Source of the DNA: Candidatus Saccharimonadota bacterium
GTDB taxonomy: Bacteria > Patescibacteriota > Saccharimonadia > Saccharimonadales > Saccharimonadaceae
NCBI GenBank assembly: GCA_030528355.1
Contig: JAUMZA010000007.1
Coordinates: 1 to 52,332 of the forward strand
DNA: 52,332 bases
Direction: 5' to 3'
This document shows, in pieces, positions 34,966 to 43,682 of this stretch; within the stretch, counting starts at the first letter, position 1, and each line of letters opens with the position of its first letter. The notes under the pieces are model-generated. The model saw nothing but the letters and a program-made list of their open reading frames with translations. It did no database searches and was not told the origin of the DNA. The position numbers and the translations under genes were made by a program.

Positions 34966-35430
34966 TTAGGCCGATTCAGCACGAGAGATAATTAGTACAC
35001 GCTCACGACCTTCACCTTCAGAATGAGTTTCAATATCTTGGTAGGTGGTCGCAACTTGGTGCACCGTGCGGCGATCAGCTGCATTAAGATGTGCTGTGTA
35101 TGGGCGACCCGTCTCCCGCACACGCGCAATCCACTCTTCCGCCTTATGAGCCAATTTTTCCGCACGCTGCTTTTTGTAATCAGCGATATCAAGGTGGACT
35201 CGAGTAAGTTCAGCCCCTTGATTATGTAGCATGTGTGAAATAAGCGTTTGAAATGAACGTAGTGTGTCAGCATTACGACCAATAAGCAGGCTGTTCGCCT
35301 CGCTCGAGCCCACTGCAATCGTAATCACCTCACCTTCAATATGGCTTTCGATGGCTGGGTTTACTTCAAAAAATGATACGATATCCTGCACCGCCTTAAC
35401 GGCAAATGCAAGTGACTCATCTCGGTTCAT
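34966..35430 (-). CDS. KhpB/Jag-like RNA-binding protein (KH plus R3H)
   Basis: A 154-residue protein. The KH domain contains SLLIGRNADTLRSFQTLISH (about residues 48-68), a GRNG-type loop where one Gly is replaced. The R3H domain contains RPYTAHLNAADRRTVHQVA (about 112-131), the usual R-x-x-x-H pattern. The N-terminal Jag_N domain of the Firmicutes proteins is missing. Family members bind many RNAs and affect cell division and wall growth. The start overlaps the yidC stop (TAATG) with AAAGGAGG ahead, the classic yidC-jag order near the origin. Confidence 0.92.
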   Translation of the reverse strand: MNRDESLAFAVKAVQDIVSFFEVNPAIESHIEGEVITIAVGSSEANSLLIGRNADTLRSFQTLISHMLHNQGAELTRVHLDIADYKKQRAEKLAHKAEEWIARVRETGRPYTAHLNAADRRTVHQVATTYQDIETHSEGEGRERVLIISRAESA

Positions 35431-36431
35431 TATTTACCTCCTTTTTTAGTTGAGGTTACCACACGAACAGTGGCCTTCGCTGTAGCCTTCTTGCCTGTTT
35501 TGGTTTTCTTTTTTGCTGCTACTTTTTTTGTAGGACGCTCAGCCGCAACTGCCAGAGCGGGCTCTGCAACTACCTTCGCCTTTTTTGCCTTACGAACTCG
35601 TGATTCTGCCATACGCTGCAAATCATCTTCGTCTCGCTTTAGTAAAATATGTTGCTGCCACACCGCTACAATCGTAAAGACACATTGATACAAGGCAATC
35701 GCACCCGGCAGATTAATCATAATCAGTGTGATCATCACCGGCATAATTTTAATCATTTTTTGCATGACAGCCGCATTCATTTCAGCCTGATCGGCTTCTT
35801 TGCCCTCAGCAGCTTCTGCCATGATTTGTCGCAAACCCTTTTTAGTTTCGTTTTGTGGCATAGTTTGCTTACTTGAAATATACTGCAGCACACCCGCAGC
35901 TACGGCCAGCAATAGCAAGAACGGGCTTACGCCAGCCTTATCAACCGCATGGCGAGTCAAATCAACAATACCAAACAAGTGCTGATTGAAGTTATCAGGG
36001 TTTTGAATAAGCTGCGCAACGGCCGGTAGCTTTTCAACCACATCGTACGAATATTTTGCAAGTTCATCACGGTGCATGGTGAAAATCTGAATCACGCGAT
36101 ACAGCCCAATAAAGATTGGTAGCTGAATCAGCAACAGCCCGAGCGAACGGAATGGATTGACGTTATGCTTTTTATACAGCTCTAGCATCAACATGCCTTG
36201 CATTTGCTTATTACCCTTGGCTTGGGTTTTAATCTTGGCAAGCTCTGGCTGCAATTTACGCATTGCTTTTACTTGATGTAGCTGCTTGACTACTAGCGGC
36301 CACATCAAGACTCGCATTATTACTGTAAAGATAATTACCGCAATACCAAAATCACCACCAGGTACGACGCTGTAGAGCGTCATCAAGAGGTTAAAGATTG
36401 GCTGCACCACCAGTATGTCAAAAATATTCAC
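35430..36431 (-). CDS. yidC: YidC/Oxa1-family membrane protein insertase
   Basis: A 333-residue insertase of the short Gram-positive type. Helix 1 is at about residues 5-25, the core Oxa1 domain runs from about 20 to 260 with VIMRVLMWPLVVKQLHQVKA and LLLIQLPIFIGLYRVI, and a Lys/Ala-rich tail (about 270-333) would bind ribosomes. It inserts proteins in the cytoplasmic membrane, which suits a genome with so many polytopic proteins. It starts at GTG 36431 after CGAGGAA, with TATAAT at plus 36468-36473, so it is transcribed separately from rnpA. Confidence 0.95.
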   Translation of the reverse strand: MNIFDILVVQPIFNLLMTLYSVVPGGDFGIAVIIFTVIMRVLMWPLVVKQLHQVKAMRKLQPELAKIKTQAKGNKQMQGMLMLELYKKHNVNPFRSLGLLLIQLPIFIGLYRVIQIFTMHRDELAKYSYDVVEKLPAVAQLIQNPDNFNQHLFGIVDLTRHAVDKAGVSPFLLLLAVAAGVLQYISSKQTMPQNETKKGLRQIMAEAAEGKEADQAEMNAAVMQKMIKIMPVMITLIMINLPGAIALYQCVFTIVAVWQQHILLKRDEDDLQRMAESRVRKAKKAKVVAEPALAVAAERPTKKVAAKKKTKTGKKATAKATVRVVTSTKKGGK

Positions 36432-36488
36432 CGATATATTCCTCGTTACGTATTAGTTCTTCCTTTTATTATACCAGATACACTACTG

Positions 36489-36842
36489 TTACGACAGCAT
36501 ACCGGCCGCCTTACACTGGCTGCGTATAATTGTACGCAGTTCATCGTGCGGCATCGTTGCCACCTCGCTCGAAAATACCAACACTGCCACGTCATAGGTA
36601 CCGGTTGCGTCTAATGATGGCAGCAACTCTCGCATCACTTCATACACCCGACGACGAATCCGATTTCGCCCAACTGCGCTTTTCATCACCTTTTTACTTA
36701 CCACCACACTAATGCGAGAATGCCGCCTGCGTGGATTAGTGGTGTATTTGAGTGAAATCACCCTACCACGCACCGACTCGCCATGCTTATACACGTATCG
36801 CAAGCTACCATGACCATGAAACCGATGCCTTTGGGATAACAT
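36489..36842 (-). CDS. rnpA: ribonuclease P protein component
   Basis: A 117-residue basic protein. GRVISLKYTTNPRRRHSRIS and VVSKKVMKSAVGRNRIRRRV contain the conserved RNR motif that contacts the RNA subunit. It assists RNase P RNA in trimming tRNA 5' ends. The longer frame from 36863 is rejected. ATG 36842 (MLSQRHRFHG) fits the family start, and TACAAT (plus 36852-36857) lies 9 bases before it, inside what would be coding sequence. A terminator separates it from rpmH. Confidence 0.95.
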   Translation of the reverse strand: MLSQRHRFHGHGSLRYVYKHGESVRGRVISLKYTTNPRRRHSRISVVVSKKVMKSAVGRNRIRRRVYEVMRELLPSLDATGTYDVAVLVFSSEVATMPHDELRTIIRSQCKAAGMLS

Positions 36843-36865
36843 ATGTGCTTTATTGTAGCACATAA

Positions 36866-36897
36866 AAAATAGCCCTGTCGTACGACCTGGCTATTTT
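36866..36897 (-). terminator. terminator between rpmH and rnpA
   Basis: AAAATAGCC (36866-36874) and GGCTATTTT (36889-36897) form a 9-bp stem; the leftward tail is TTTTTTATG. It ends most rpmH transcripts, and the rnpA promoter follows directly. Confidence 0.7.
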
Positions 36898-36912
36898 GCA
36901 ACTCCACAACGC

Positions 36913-37050
36913 TTATACAGCTAGTTTTGCACGTCCCTTAATACGGCGACGTTTCAGTACTGCGCGACCACCTTTTGATGATACACGAGCACGAAACCCG
37001 TGAGTACGAGCGCGATGGCGTTTATGTGGTTGATGTGTTCGCTTTGGCAT
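36913..37050 (-). CDS. rpmH: 50S ribosomal protein L34
   Basis: A 45-residue very basic protein reading [20 protein letters not shown], then [20 protein letters not shown]. All are hallmarks of L34, including the HGFRAR and GR-x-VLxxRRxKGR motifs. It is a structural protein of the large ribosomal subunit and is nearly always found next to rnpA and the origin. The promoter is described separately. Confidence 0.97.
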   Translation of the reverse strand: MPKRTHQPHKRHRARTHGFRARVSSKGGRAVLKRRRIKGRAKLAV

Positions 37051-37059
37051 ATCTCTAGT

Positions 37060-37088
37060 AATATAGCATAGCTAGGCTTTTTTTGCAA
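37060..37088 (-). promoter_or_regulatory. rpmH promoter
   Basis: On the minus strand TTGCAA (plus 37083-37088) and TATATT (plus 37060-37065) have a 17-base spacer. The -10 ends 9 bases before the rpmH ATG, so the leader is at most two or three bases. Confidence 0.7.
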
Positions 37089-37402
37089 CCAAACCTCTGT
37101 GTTTACGAAAATTTCCATCACCACACTACCCACTACCCTTTTTGCTACCAAAACGCTTGCATATGATGTAAATTATTCTCTAGCTAGCGTAGTTTTCCCC
37201 GATTCGCTTGGGATTTTCCACAGATTAACAGAGGCGGTTCATAAATGTGGAAAACTCACCCCCTTTTGTGTGTCGCATTTTACATCACCTTGCTACTTGT
37301 GGAAAACTCGGTTTTTTTATATAGTAAAACATAGAGACAAACGGAGGGAATCTGCGGGCTCATGCGGCCTACAGACTCATAACAACAAGAGGAGTATTTG
37401 CT
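37089..37402. other. predicted origin of replication (left half) and dnaA leader
   Basis: This non-coding gap separates leftward rpmH from rightward dnaA. It holds three DnaA-box-like 9-mers: TTTTCCACA at 37214-37222 and its complement TGTGGAAAA at 37246-37254 and 37298-37306. AT-rich stretches lie nearby (37150-37180, 37311-37330). The gene order rnpA-rpmH-gap-dnaA-dnaN is the standard chromosomal origin. A hairpin with GAATCTG and CAGACTC arms (37348-37378, one mismatch) lies in the dnaA leader, and AGAGGAG precedes the GTG. Origin firing is inferred from this layout. Confidence 0.8.
37297..37325 (+). promoter_or_regulatory. dnaA promoter overlapping a DnaA box
   Basis: TTGTGG (37297-37302) and TATAGT (37320-37325) have a 17-base spacer. 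The -35 overlaps the DnaA-box-like 9-mer at 37298-37306, which would let DnaA block its own promoter. The leader to the GTG is about 70 bases. Confidence 0.55.
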
Positions 37403-38776
37403 GTGCACGCACTTTGGCAGAGTGTCTTAGGAGAGATCGAATTATCAGTACCGCACGCCGCATTCGTGACCTGGCTGCGTCCGAGTGAGCTAATTGATGA
37501 TAATGAAGAACACGTTCGCATTGCAGTTCCTAACGTATTTGCGATCAATCAGTTCGAGGCCAAGTATGACACGCAAATTCGCGATATCTTAAAAAAGAAC
37601 GGGGTAAATGCTAAAAAAATTAGCTACGTAGTGAATCGTACTGGCAAGCGCACGGTAGTGAATCGTGAAACAACCCGTCGCACACCCACTAGCAGCCGTG
37701 CCGAGCAGCTCATCGCCCCTAGCCGAGCTGTACCCGCTGCCACATCACACGCATCTACTAAAACTGCCCTTAATCCAAAGTATACTTTTGACACCTTTAT
37801 TGTGGGCTCGAGCAACGACCTTGCCTACACTGCCTGCCAAGCAGCGGCTGCTCATCCCGGTGAAAAATACAATCCGCTCTTTTTATATGGCGGTGTTGGA
37901 CTAGGTAAAACTCACCTAATGCAGGCGGTTGGTAACGAAATTCTCAAGCACAACCCGGACGCTCGTATCCTCTATGCCACCACCGAAGGATTTGTGAAGG
38001 ATTTTCTTGAAAGTATTCGCTTTAAAAAGCAAGGCTTTGCCGATAAGTATCGTAATGTAGATGTGTTGATTGTGGATGACATGCAGTTTATTGCTGGCAA
38101 AGAAAAAACGCAAGAAGAATTCTTCCACACCTTTAACGAGCTGCATCAAAACAACAAGCAAATCATTATTAGTTCTGATAAGCCACCTAAAAGCATCCCA
38201 ACCCTTACCGAGCGTCTGCGTAGCCGCTTTGAATGGGGTATGGCAATTGACATCCAAATGCCAGATTTTGAAACTCGCTGTGCCATTATTGAAGCTAAAG
38301 CAGCCTTAAGTAATGTAGAACTTCGCCGTGAAACGGTTGAATATCTTGCCCAAAACATTAAAACCAATATTCGTGAGCTTGAAGGTGCCTTAAATCAACT
38401 GCTCGCCTACGCCGAAATGCGTGGCGTTGAGCCAGATTTGCAAATTGCAGAAGGACTCATTGGCAATGTTCGACAAACCCGCCCGCAGCACATCACTCCT
38501 AAACAAATTGTTGACAAAACAGCCAAATACTTCCAGCTGCAAGCCAGCGAAATCTGCAGTGCAAAACGTGATAAGCATATTGCCTTGCCACGTCAAATTG
38601 CTATGTACTTACTACGGAGCGAGTTACATCTCAGCTTTCCTAAAATTGCCAGCGAACTTGGGCGTAAAGATCACACGACCGCCATCCACTCTATCAACAA
38701 AATAGAAAAAGCCATCAAGCTCGACTACACCATTCGTGAGCAAGTTGGCGAAATTAAGGAGAAATTGTATGCCTAG
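37403..38776 (+). CDS. dnaA: chromosomal replication initiator DnaA
   Basis: A 457-residue protein with the four DnaA domains. Domain I is about 1-80, a Ser/Thr/Ala-rich linker spans about 85-120, and the AAA+ domain follows with GGVGLGKTHLMQAVGNE (Walker A, about residue 163 on) and VLIVDDMQFIAGKEKTQEEF (Walker B). The C-terminal DNA-binding domain has the signature GRKDHTTAIHSINKI. It binds DnaA boxes and opens the origin. The start is GTG 37403 with AGAGGAG eight bases upstream. The length is normal. Confidence 0.98.
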   Translation: MHALWQSVLGEIELSVPHAAFVTWLRPSELIDDNEEHVRIAVPNVFAINQFEAKYDTQIRDILKKNGVNAKKISYVVNRTGKRTVVNRETTRRTPTSSRAEQLIAPSRAVPAATSHASTKTALNPKYTFDTFIVGSSNDLAYTACQAAAAHPGEKYNPLFLYGGVGLGKTHLMQAVGNEILKHNPDARILYATTEGFVKDFLESIRFKKQGFADKYRNVDVLIVDDMQFIAGKEKTQEEFFHTFNELHQNNKQIIISSDKPPKSIPTLTERLRSRFEWGMAIDIQMPDFETRCAIIEAKAALSNVELRRETVEYLAQNIKTNIRELEGALNQLLAYAEMRGVEPDLQIAEGLIGNVRQTRPQHITPKQIVDKTAKYFQLQASEICSAKRDKHIALPRQIAMYLLRSELHLSFPKIASELGRKDHTTAIHSINKIEKAIKLDYTIREQVGEIKEKLYA

Positions 38777-39040
38777 CTGTGGACAACTTGTGCAGTACCT
38801 GCGAATAGTGCAGGGCAAAATCTGTGAGCGACTTTCCACATTCCCGCACTTCCCTGCTTCACTACACCAAAAGCTTGTGGATGCAATCCTCGATTTACCC
38901 AGTATTGTCCCCGTCTTTTCAGCTACTTCTGCACATGGGCTAGCCACCTACTTACCAGAGGCGTCCGCTCACTTTTCCCCATTATCCACACTGCCTATTA
39001 CTACTCACCACAAGAAAGAAAGTAAGAAAGGATTATAATA
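38777..39040. other. dnaA-dnaN gap with DnaA boxes (right half of origin region)
   Basis: This 264-base gap carries a perfect DnaA box TTATCCACA at 38982-38990, a complementary TTGTCCACA-type site at 38778-38786, and CTTTCCACA at 38832-38840. A frame of 90-100 codons runs through it, but it is probably chance (see the rejected list). The end provides the dnaN ribosome site AAGAAAGGA. In several bacteria the duplex-unwinding region lies here; which side is used cannot be told. Confidence 0.65.
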
Positions 39041-40141
39041 ATGGAACTTTCTGTATTACAAGAACATTTTACAAAAGCACTAGGTGCAGCTAGTCGGGTG
39101 GCATCAAGCCGCACTCAACTACCGATCCTTAATAATATTCTGTTGCGAACAGACGGCAATCGCCTGCTAGTTGCTGCTATGAATATGGAAATTGCCTCGA
39201 TGCAATATGTGGGTGCGAAAATTGCAAAGCCAGGAGCTATTACGGTGCCAGCCCGTCTAATTACCGATTTTGTAAGTAGTTTGCCAAAGGGTCAGATTGA
39301 TATTATGGTCAAAGGTGCCCAGCTACACATCAGTGCAGGCAAATATAAGTCAGTTATTCACGGGGTGGTGGCGGATGAGTTTCCGGAGTTGCCAACGATC
39401 GATGAAGAAGCGGCGATTCAGTATCAGATTACACCGCATGATTTTAAGCAAGCGGTTGGGCAAACAATTATCGCCACCAGTAATGATACCACTCGCCCAA
39501 CACTAACTGGGGTATATTGGCATTCGCACGAAGGCCATCTATATCTGGCTGGCACGGATGGCTATCGCCTGGCTGAGCGACGATTAGTGGCAACCGAAAG
39601 CGAGGTAGCGGCAATTATCCCTACCACTTCCCTGCAGGAGGTGCTTCGTACGATGACGGAAGATACCGAGGAGGTGGTGATTTTGTTTGATGAGTCGCAA
39701 GTGCGGTTTCGTATTGATGATGCAGAAATTACCAGCCAGCTGATTGATGGCAATTTTCCTCCGTATCGGCAGCTAATTCCGCAGTCGAACGAGGTGGCGG
39801 CGCATATCAAAAAAGATGAATTTGTACGTATTACAAAGATTGCCGGATTATTTGCTCGTGATTCTGGCGGGAGTGTCACAATTACAGCTGATGGCGAGGC
39901 GGATACACTTTCGCTACATTCGGTTGCTTCGGAATTGGGTGAAAATACCTCGGAGGCAGCAGCAAAAGTAGAAGGCAGTGGTACTATCACTCTTAACTCT
40001 CGCTATGTAAGTGAGGCGTTGAATGTGATTGATGCCGCTGAAGTGCAATTCAGTTTTAGTGGCAAGCTAGCCCCAACCGTACTGCAGGCAGATGATGCTA
40101 AGGCGGATTATAAACATATCATCATGCCACTTAAGAGCTAA
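39041..40141 (+). CDS. dnaN: DNA polymerase III beta subunit (sliding clamp)
   Basis: A 366-residue protein with the usual three-domain clamp pattern: LSRTQLPILNNILLRT-type segment near residue 23 (SSRTQLPILNNILLR), TRPTLTGVYWH near 150, LAGTDGYRLAERR near 170 and DGNFPPYRQLIP near 240. It forms a ring round DNA and tethers the polymerase. It begins after AAAGGA and its stop is one base before recF. Confidence 0.97.
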   Translation: MELSVLQEHFTKALGAASRVASSRTQLPILNNILLRTDGNRLLVAAMNMEIASMQYVGAKIAKPGAITVPARLITDFVSSLPKGQIDIMVKGAQLHISAGKYKSVIHGVVADEFPELPTIDEEAAIQYQITPHDFKQAVGQTIIATSNDTTRPTLTGVYWHSHEGHLYLAGTDGYRLAERRLVATESEVAAIIPTTSLQEVLRTMTEDTEEVVILFDESQVRFRIDDAEITSQLIDGNFPPYRQLIPQSNEVAAHIKKDEFVRITKIAGLFARDSGGSVTITADGEADTLSLHSVASELGENTSEAAAKVEGSGTITLNSRYVSEALNVIDAAEVQFSFSGKLAPTVLQADDAKADYKHIIMPLKS

Positions 40142-40142
40142 T

Positions 40143-41183
40143 ATGGATATCACCCGTCTAAAAGTGCAGTTTTTACGCACGCACGCCTGCGAGGAGCGTG
40201 CCATTACTGCTCGTGTGACGGTAATCGTGGGAAAAAATGGCAGCGGAAAAACCACCCTACTGGAGGCACTGCACATTGCATTGCGAGGCACCTCGTTTCG
40301 TGGCAGTGATGCAGAGGTGTTGCAGCATCAACAGCCTTGGTGGCGAGTGGACATGGCGACAAGTGATGGTATGCGATCGGTGGCATGTGATATGTCAACT
40401 GGTACCGCCAAAAAGAAAATTATGGTAGATGATCGCCAGTTTTTGCGAATGCCACACAGCAAAAAGTTCCCCGTGGTTGTATTTGAGCCTGACGACCTGC
40501 GATTGCTGCATGGTTCGCCATCACGCCGCCGGACGTTTATTGACACGTTTATTGGCCATATTAACCCCCTGTATGGTACGATAGTGCGTAAATATGAACG
40601 AGCTCTGAAGCAGCGTAATGCTCTGCTGAAGCAGCCTGGCATTACTCGTGATGATATGTTTGCATGGGATATGGCGCTAGCTGAATACGGTGCGGATATT
40701 ATTACTCAGCGAATTCAAGTGATTGAACGTATCAACCAGTCACTCACCGATACCTATCGTAGCATTGCTGGTACGGATGACACAGTGCAGCTGCACTACT
40801 CGCATACGCTGATTGATTCTGTTCAGCAAAAACTCGTCAATGAACTGCACGCCTCGTTTGCCCGTGATGTATTACTGGGATTTACCTCGGTAGGGCCACA
40901 TCGGCACGATGTGCTGTGTACGTTTAATGGGCAGCCATCCGCAAAAGTTGCATCACGTGGCGAGGTGCGATCAATTATTTTGGCACTAAAGTTTATCGAG
41001 GTAGATATCACCAGTGATACAACCGGAGTAAGCCCGGTGATTTTACTCGATGATGTATTTGCCGAGCTTGATGAAACCCGGCAGCGTCGTTTGGCAGAAA
41101 AATGCCGACATAATCAAATGTTTATCACCAGTACCAATGCCTATACTGGTATCGATACCCGTTCGGTTATTCGCCTAGATTAA
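40143..41183 (+). CDS. recF: DNA replication and repair protein RecF
   Basis: A 346-residue SMC-like ATPase. TVIVGKNGSGKTTLLEALHI is Walker A, FVTS/VGPHRHD (here TSVGPHRHDV) and SRGEVRSIILALKFIE form the signature region, and VILLDDVFAELDETRQRRL holds Walker B. It loads RecA at gapped DNA. A longer frame begins at 40092 inside dnaN; ATG 40143 is preferred as it gives the standard N-terminus MDITRLKVQFLRTH. It overlaps the converging gene at 41167 by 17 bases. Confidence 0.96.
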   Translation: MDITRLKVQFLRTHACEERAITARVTVIVGKNGSGKTTLLEALHIALRGTSFRGSDAEVLQHQQPWWRVDMATSDGMRSVACDMSTGTAKKKIMVDDRQFLRMPHSKKFPVVVFEPDDLRLLHGSPSRRRTFIDTFIGHINPLYGTIVRKYERALKQRNALLKQPGITRDDMFAWDMALAEYGADIITQRIQVIERINQSLTDTYRSIAGTDDTVQLHYSHTLIDSVQQKLVNELHASFARDVLLGFTSVGPHRHDVLCTFNGQPSAKVASRGEVRSIILALKFIEVDITSDTTGVSPVILLDDVFAELDETRQRRLAEKCRHNQMFITSTNAYTGIDTRSVIRLD

Positions 41184-41781
41184 TGGCTCGCAGAATATCA
41201 ATTGGGATATCTGGATAGTGCGGTGCCGATAGTACTGGCACGGGCGGGGTTGAACGCACCTGCCAGGTGTTACCTTGCTTTTGCAGGAGGATATGTAGCG
41301 TGTCTCGCTGATCGGAGGTGGTGTCGATAAAGCGTAAAGTCGCGCCGTAAATATCTCCCTTACCGTACAATGCCTCGTGATGGATGGTGTAGAGCGTCGG
41401 CAGAGTCGGATAGGTATCAGTAATAGTGCGGTCGATAGCATCCTTTTCTTCGGCAAGCAGGGCTTGTAAACGGGTGGTGGTTAATGAAAAGTGAACAGGA
41501 ATAGTGCGGCTGGTATCGATAGTGAGTTCTTGTGCTGTGGCTGCAAAGCCATCGCCGCCAGTTGCAAGCGTGTAGGTACCCTTCTTTAATTTTGTAGGAG
41601 TGTTAGGGGTGATGTGCTGAGTATTGCCTTGCGGGTGGATAAGTCGTGCACTGCCTTGTGGTGTGTCAAAGGTGAAGGTGACAGTTGCAAACGAGTTGAC
41701 CTGGCTCCAGATTTGCCACACGATTGCTATAATTGCGAGTATTCCCGCAAGGCCAACTAATAGCCAATGAATTCTTTGCAT
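41167..41781 (-). CDS. membrane-anchored PEGA-like protein
   Basis: A 204-residue protein with one N-terminal helix (about 6-26, LLVGLAGILAIIAIVWQIW) and an outer domain. Residues about 32-80 have a PEGA-like beta repeat: TPTKLKKGTYTLATGGDGF matches the K-x-G-x-Y-x-L-x-x-x-x-x-GF pattern. The C-terminal part (95-204) has an IDRTITDTYPTLPTLYTI segment and is not recognised. It is the last gene of the block starting at 46555. ATG 41781 is preferred over GTG 41784 because the AGGAGG spacing is better. Its start overlaps the stop of the similar protein upstream (TGATG). Confidence 0.72.
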   Translation of the reverse strand: MQRIHWLLVGLAGILAIIAIVWQIWSQVNSFATVTFTFDTPQGSARLIHPQGNTQHITPNTPTKLKKGTYTLATGGDGFAATAQELTIDTSRTIPVHFSLTTTRLQALLAEEKDAIDRTITDTYPTLPTLYTIHHEALYGKGDIYGATLRFIDTTSDQRDTLHILLQKQGNTWQVRSTPPVPVLSAPHYPDIPIDILRAINLGE

Positions 41782-42437
41782 CACTGCCTCCTCTCTTCTA
41801 GCGGATTGGCAAATCCGCTAAATTCAATTGCATATTCGGTTGGATCAAACCCTTTTTTACGTAACTGCGATAACGCAAACATGCGGTAGCGTGGTGACGT
41901 GCCTTTGATACTAAGGGTGATGCTTTCATCGGGGTTGTGACGGTAGCTAATGGTGTAGTACGGATCTTTAATAGGTAAAGATTTGACGATTGGCCAGCGT
42001 TCTTGAAACTTTTCACCATAAGCTTGTGCCTCCCGAAAGCCAATACGTTCAAGCTCGGCATATTGTGTACGATGTTGATTGTACCAGCGCTTGGCTTCAT
42101 CTGATTGCGGAGCGAGCCCAATGTACTGGCGTGGTACATGGTTTTGGTGGGCATAAAAGGTGTTAGTGGTGGTGGCAAAGCCCGGGGCTGAGACGGTAAT
42201 TGTATGAGTGCCTGGGGTGACGTAGCGAGTGCCTGGTTTTACGGGTGTGTTATCGATGGTGATAGTTGCATGGCCAGGCACGGCTTTTACTTGCACTGGC
42301 AATTTACCGCGCTGTTCGTCTTGTTGTTGCTGCCATATGCTAAAGCCAATAAAGCTCATCACTCCTATTATGCACATCCCCCAGCCAAGTAGGTGCCATT
42401 TATATTTTTTGAAGTAATAAATTGGGTCGTAGGTCAT
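41781..42437 (-). CDS. membrane-anchored PEGA-domain protein
   Basis: A 218-residue protein. One helix at about 14-34 (LLGWGMCIIGVMSFIGFSI) is followed by a PEGA domain (about 45-95): VPGHATITIDNTPVKPGTRY then VTPGTHTITVSAPGFATTTN. The C-terminal 115 residues, with YAELERIGFREAQAYGEKF and DPYYTISYRH, resemble in outline the matching part of the next protein, so the two genes look like diverged duplicates. PEGA domains occur on bacterial surface proteins. It has AGGAG ahead of its ATG, 9 bases after the lysozyme-like gene. Confidence 0.8.
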   Translation of the reverse strand: MTYDPIYYFKKYKWHLLGWGMCIIGVMSFIGFSIWQQQQDEQRGKLPVQVKAVPGHATITIDNTPVKPGTRYVTPGTHTITVSAPGFATTTNTFYAHQNHVPRQYIGLAPQSDEAKRWYNQHRTQYAELERIGFREAQAYGEKFQERWPIVKSLPIKDPYYTISYRHNPDESITLSIKGTSPRYRMFALSQLRKKGFDPTEYAIEFSGFANPLEERRQ

Positions 42438-42446
42438 ACCTTACTC

Positions 42447-43682
42447 CTATTTTTTACGATACCAATTAAATCCTGGTTGGGTCGGCTGTTGGCGGGTGTC
42501 GGCCATGGGGGCACGTTCATCAAGCGAGGCGGAGGCAATCTTTGCTTCAAAACCTGGCACCTCACCTACGTAGATAAAGGTGTGCTGTGCATTGACTGCA
42601 ACATCGCCGGGCTGTAGGCTACTTGGGTCGATACTGCTGCTTGGGCCGAGGGTTTGCCAGTTCTCCTTCATCCACTGCTCTTGAATAGGTGTGTAGCCGC
42701 CCTTGCCGTCGTAATTGTACCCTTTATCGAAGCCGCTGTCGCGCACCAGTAGTGTGACAAATCCGCCGCAATCAATCCCCGGATGTGCGATACCGCCAAT
42801 ATACAACCCCTGTGCCTTGGCGGCCTTATAAGCTTCGGTGTATTCGGGGCGAGCTTCTATAGTAAGCCCTTTCCATTCACTCCAAGCGTAATGTTTTAGC
42901 GTTTCGTTAAAGTTGCCACCACTAAAGCCGCTGCCACTACACTCTTTGCGTTTTTGGGTGCTTGGCGGTTTTTGGCTGTTGTCTGGGTTGTCACCATCGG
43001 GTGAGCCGCCTGGATTTTGTAATGCGTCATCGGCCGATTCACCAGCTAGTGCATCGGCATCTTTATATTTATCGTAGACTTCTTGTGCGTTTTTGCCACG
43101 AGTAGCTCGCACCTGTGCGGCGGATTGAGCGGAAACTTCATATTCATTATGAACGATAATAGCTGCCTCAACCGGGTCGTCGGTGGCACGTAGTTTATTA
43201 AGTGTTGGTAGCCATTTGCCGTTAAGCTCCTCCCATACGAAACTCAACTGCCCGCCAAGATCAGTGATTGGCACACCAAGGCCTTGAATATGAGCAACTA
43301 ATGGCTTTTGCCGAGCATCAAAGGTCCATTGCACCAACCCGAATCCAACGCCGTTTTCCGGCACATAGTCCTCTCCTACTAGCTGGCCACCTTCACGAAT
43401 ATTAGGCTGCAAGCGAGATTCAACCATCATATTACCAACAATACCGGCTGCCTGTGCAAGCGAGAGGCCTTTACGCATAAAGAAGTTGAGGATTTTTTGC
43501 TCGTTATCATCGCCGGCCAGCTGCATGGATTCGCCAGATGTGCCTGGTTTGCACTCATCATCATAAAAAAGGATATCATTGCCGATGAAGAAGCGAGGGT
43601 CGGTGATAGCTTGCACGGGCGAAATAAACGTTGCACTAGCCAGTAGTGCGGCGAACAGTAGATGGCGTAGTTTATGCTTCAT
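42447..43682 (-). CDS. secreted two-domain peptidoglycan hydrolase (phage-tail lysozyme plus NlpC/P60-like)
   Basis: A 411-residue exported protein. Signal peptide about 1-25 (ending PVQAIT). Next is the motif NDILFYDDEC (about 35-44), also found in the protein at 48196. Residues about 58-200 match the phage tail lysozyme domain: LNFFMRKGLSLAQAAGIVGN then MMVESRLQPN with the likely catalytic Glu, and GFGLVQWT. After a Pro/Asp/Ser linker, residues about 255-405 form an NlpC/P60- or CHAP-like domain with HPGIDCGGFVTLLVRDSGF (Cys) and GDVAVNAQHTFIYVG (His). It would cut both glycan and peptide. Its ATG overlaps the stop of the large M23 protein gene (TAATG). Confidence 0.85.
   Translation of the reverse strand: MKHKLRHLLFAALLASATFISPVQAITDPRFFIGNDILFYDDECKPGTSGESMQLAGDDNEQKILNFFMRKGLSLAQAAGIVGNMMVESRLQPNIREGGQLVGEDYVPENGVGFGLVQWTFDARQKPLVAHIQGLGVPITDLGGQLSFVWEELNGKWLPTLNKLRATDDPVEAAIIVHNEYEVSAQSAAQVRATRGKNAQEVYDKYKDADALAGESADDALQNPGGSPDGDNPDNSQKPPSTQKRKECSGSGFSGGNFNETLKHYAWSEWKGLTIEARPEYTEAYKAAKAQGLYIGGIAHPGIDCGGFVTLLVRDSGFDKGYNYDGKGGYTPIQEQWMKENWQTLGPSSSIDPSSLQPGDVAVNAQHTFIYVGEVPGFEAKIASASLDERAPMADTRQQPTQPGFNWYRKK

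Noticed and set aside
36843-36863. Longer start for rnpA
   Set aside because: The added seven residues contain the -10 hexamer and part of the terminator stem, and are absent from the usual RnpA start.
38736-39038. A frame of 90-100 codons between dnaA and dnaN
   Set aside because: It overlaps the end of dnaA, contains the DnaA boxes, has no ribosome site and has an amino acid mix unlike a folded protein. It is kept as non-coding origin DNA, though a conservation check would settle it.
40092-40142. Longer start for recF inside dnaN
   Set aside because: It adds residues with no counterpart in RecF; ATG 40143 gives the standard N-terminus directly after dnaN.
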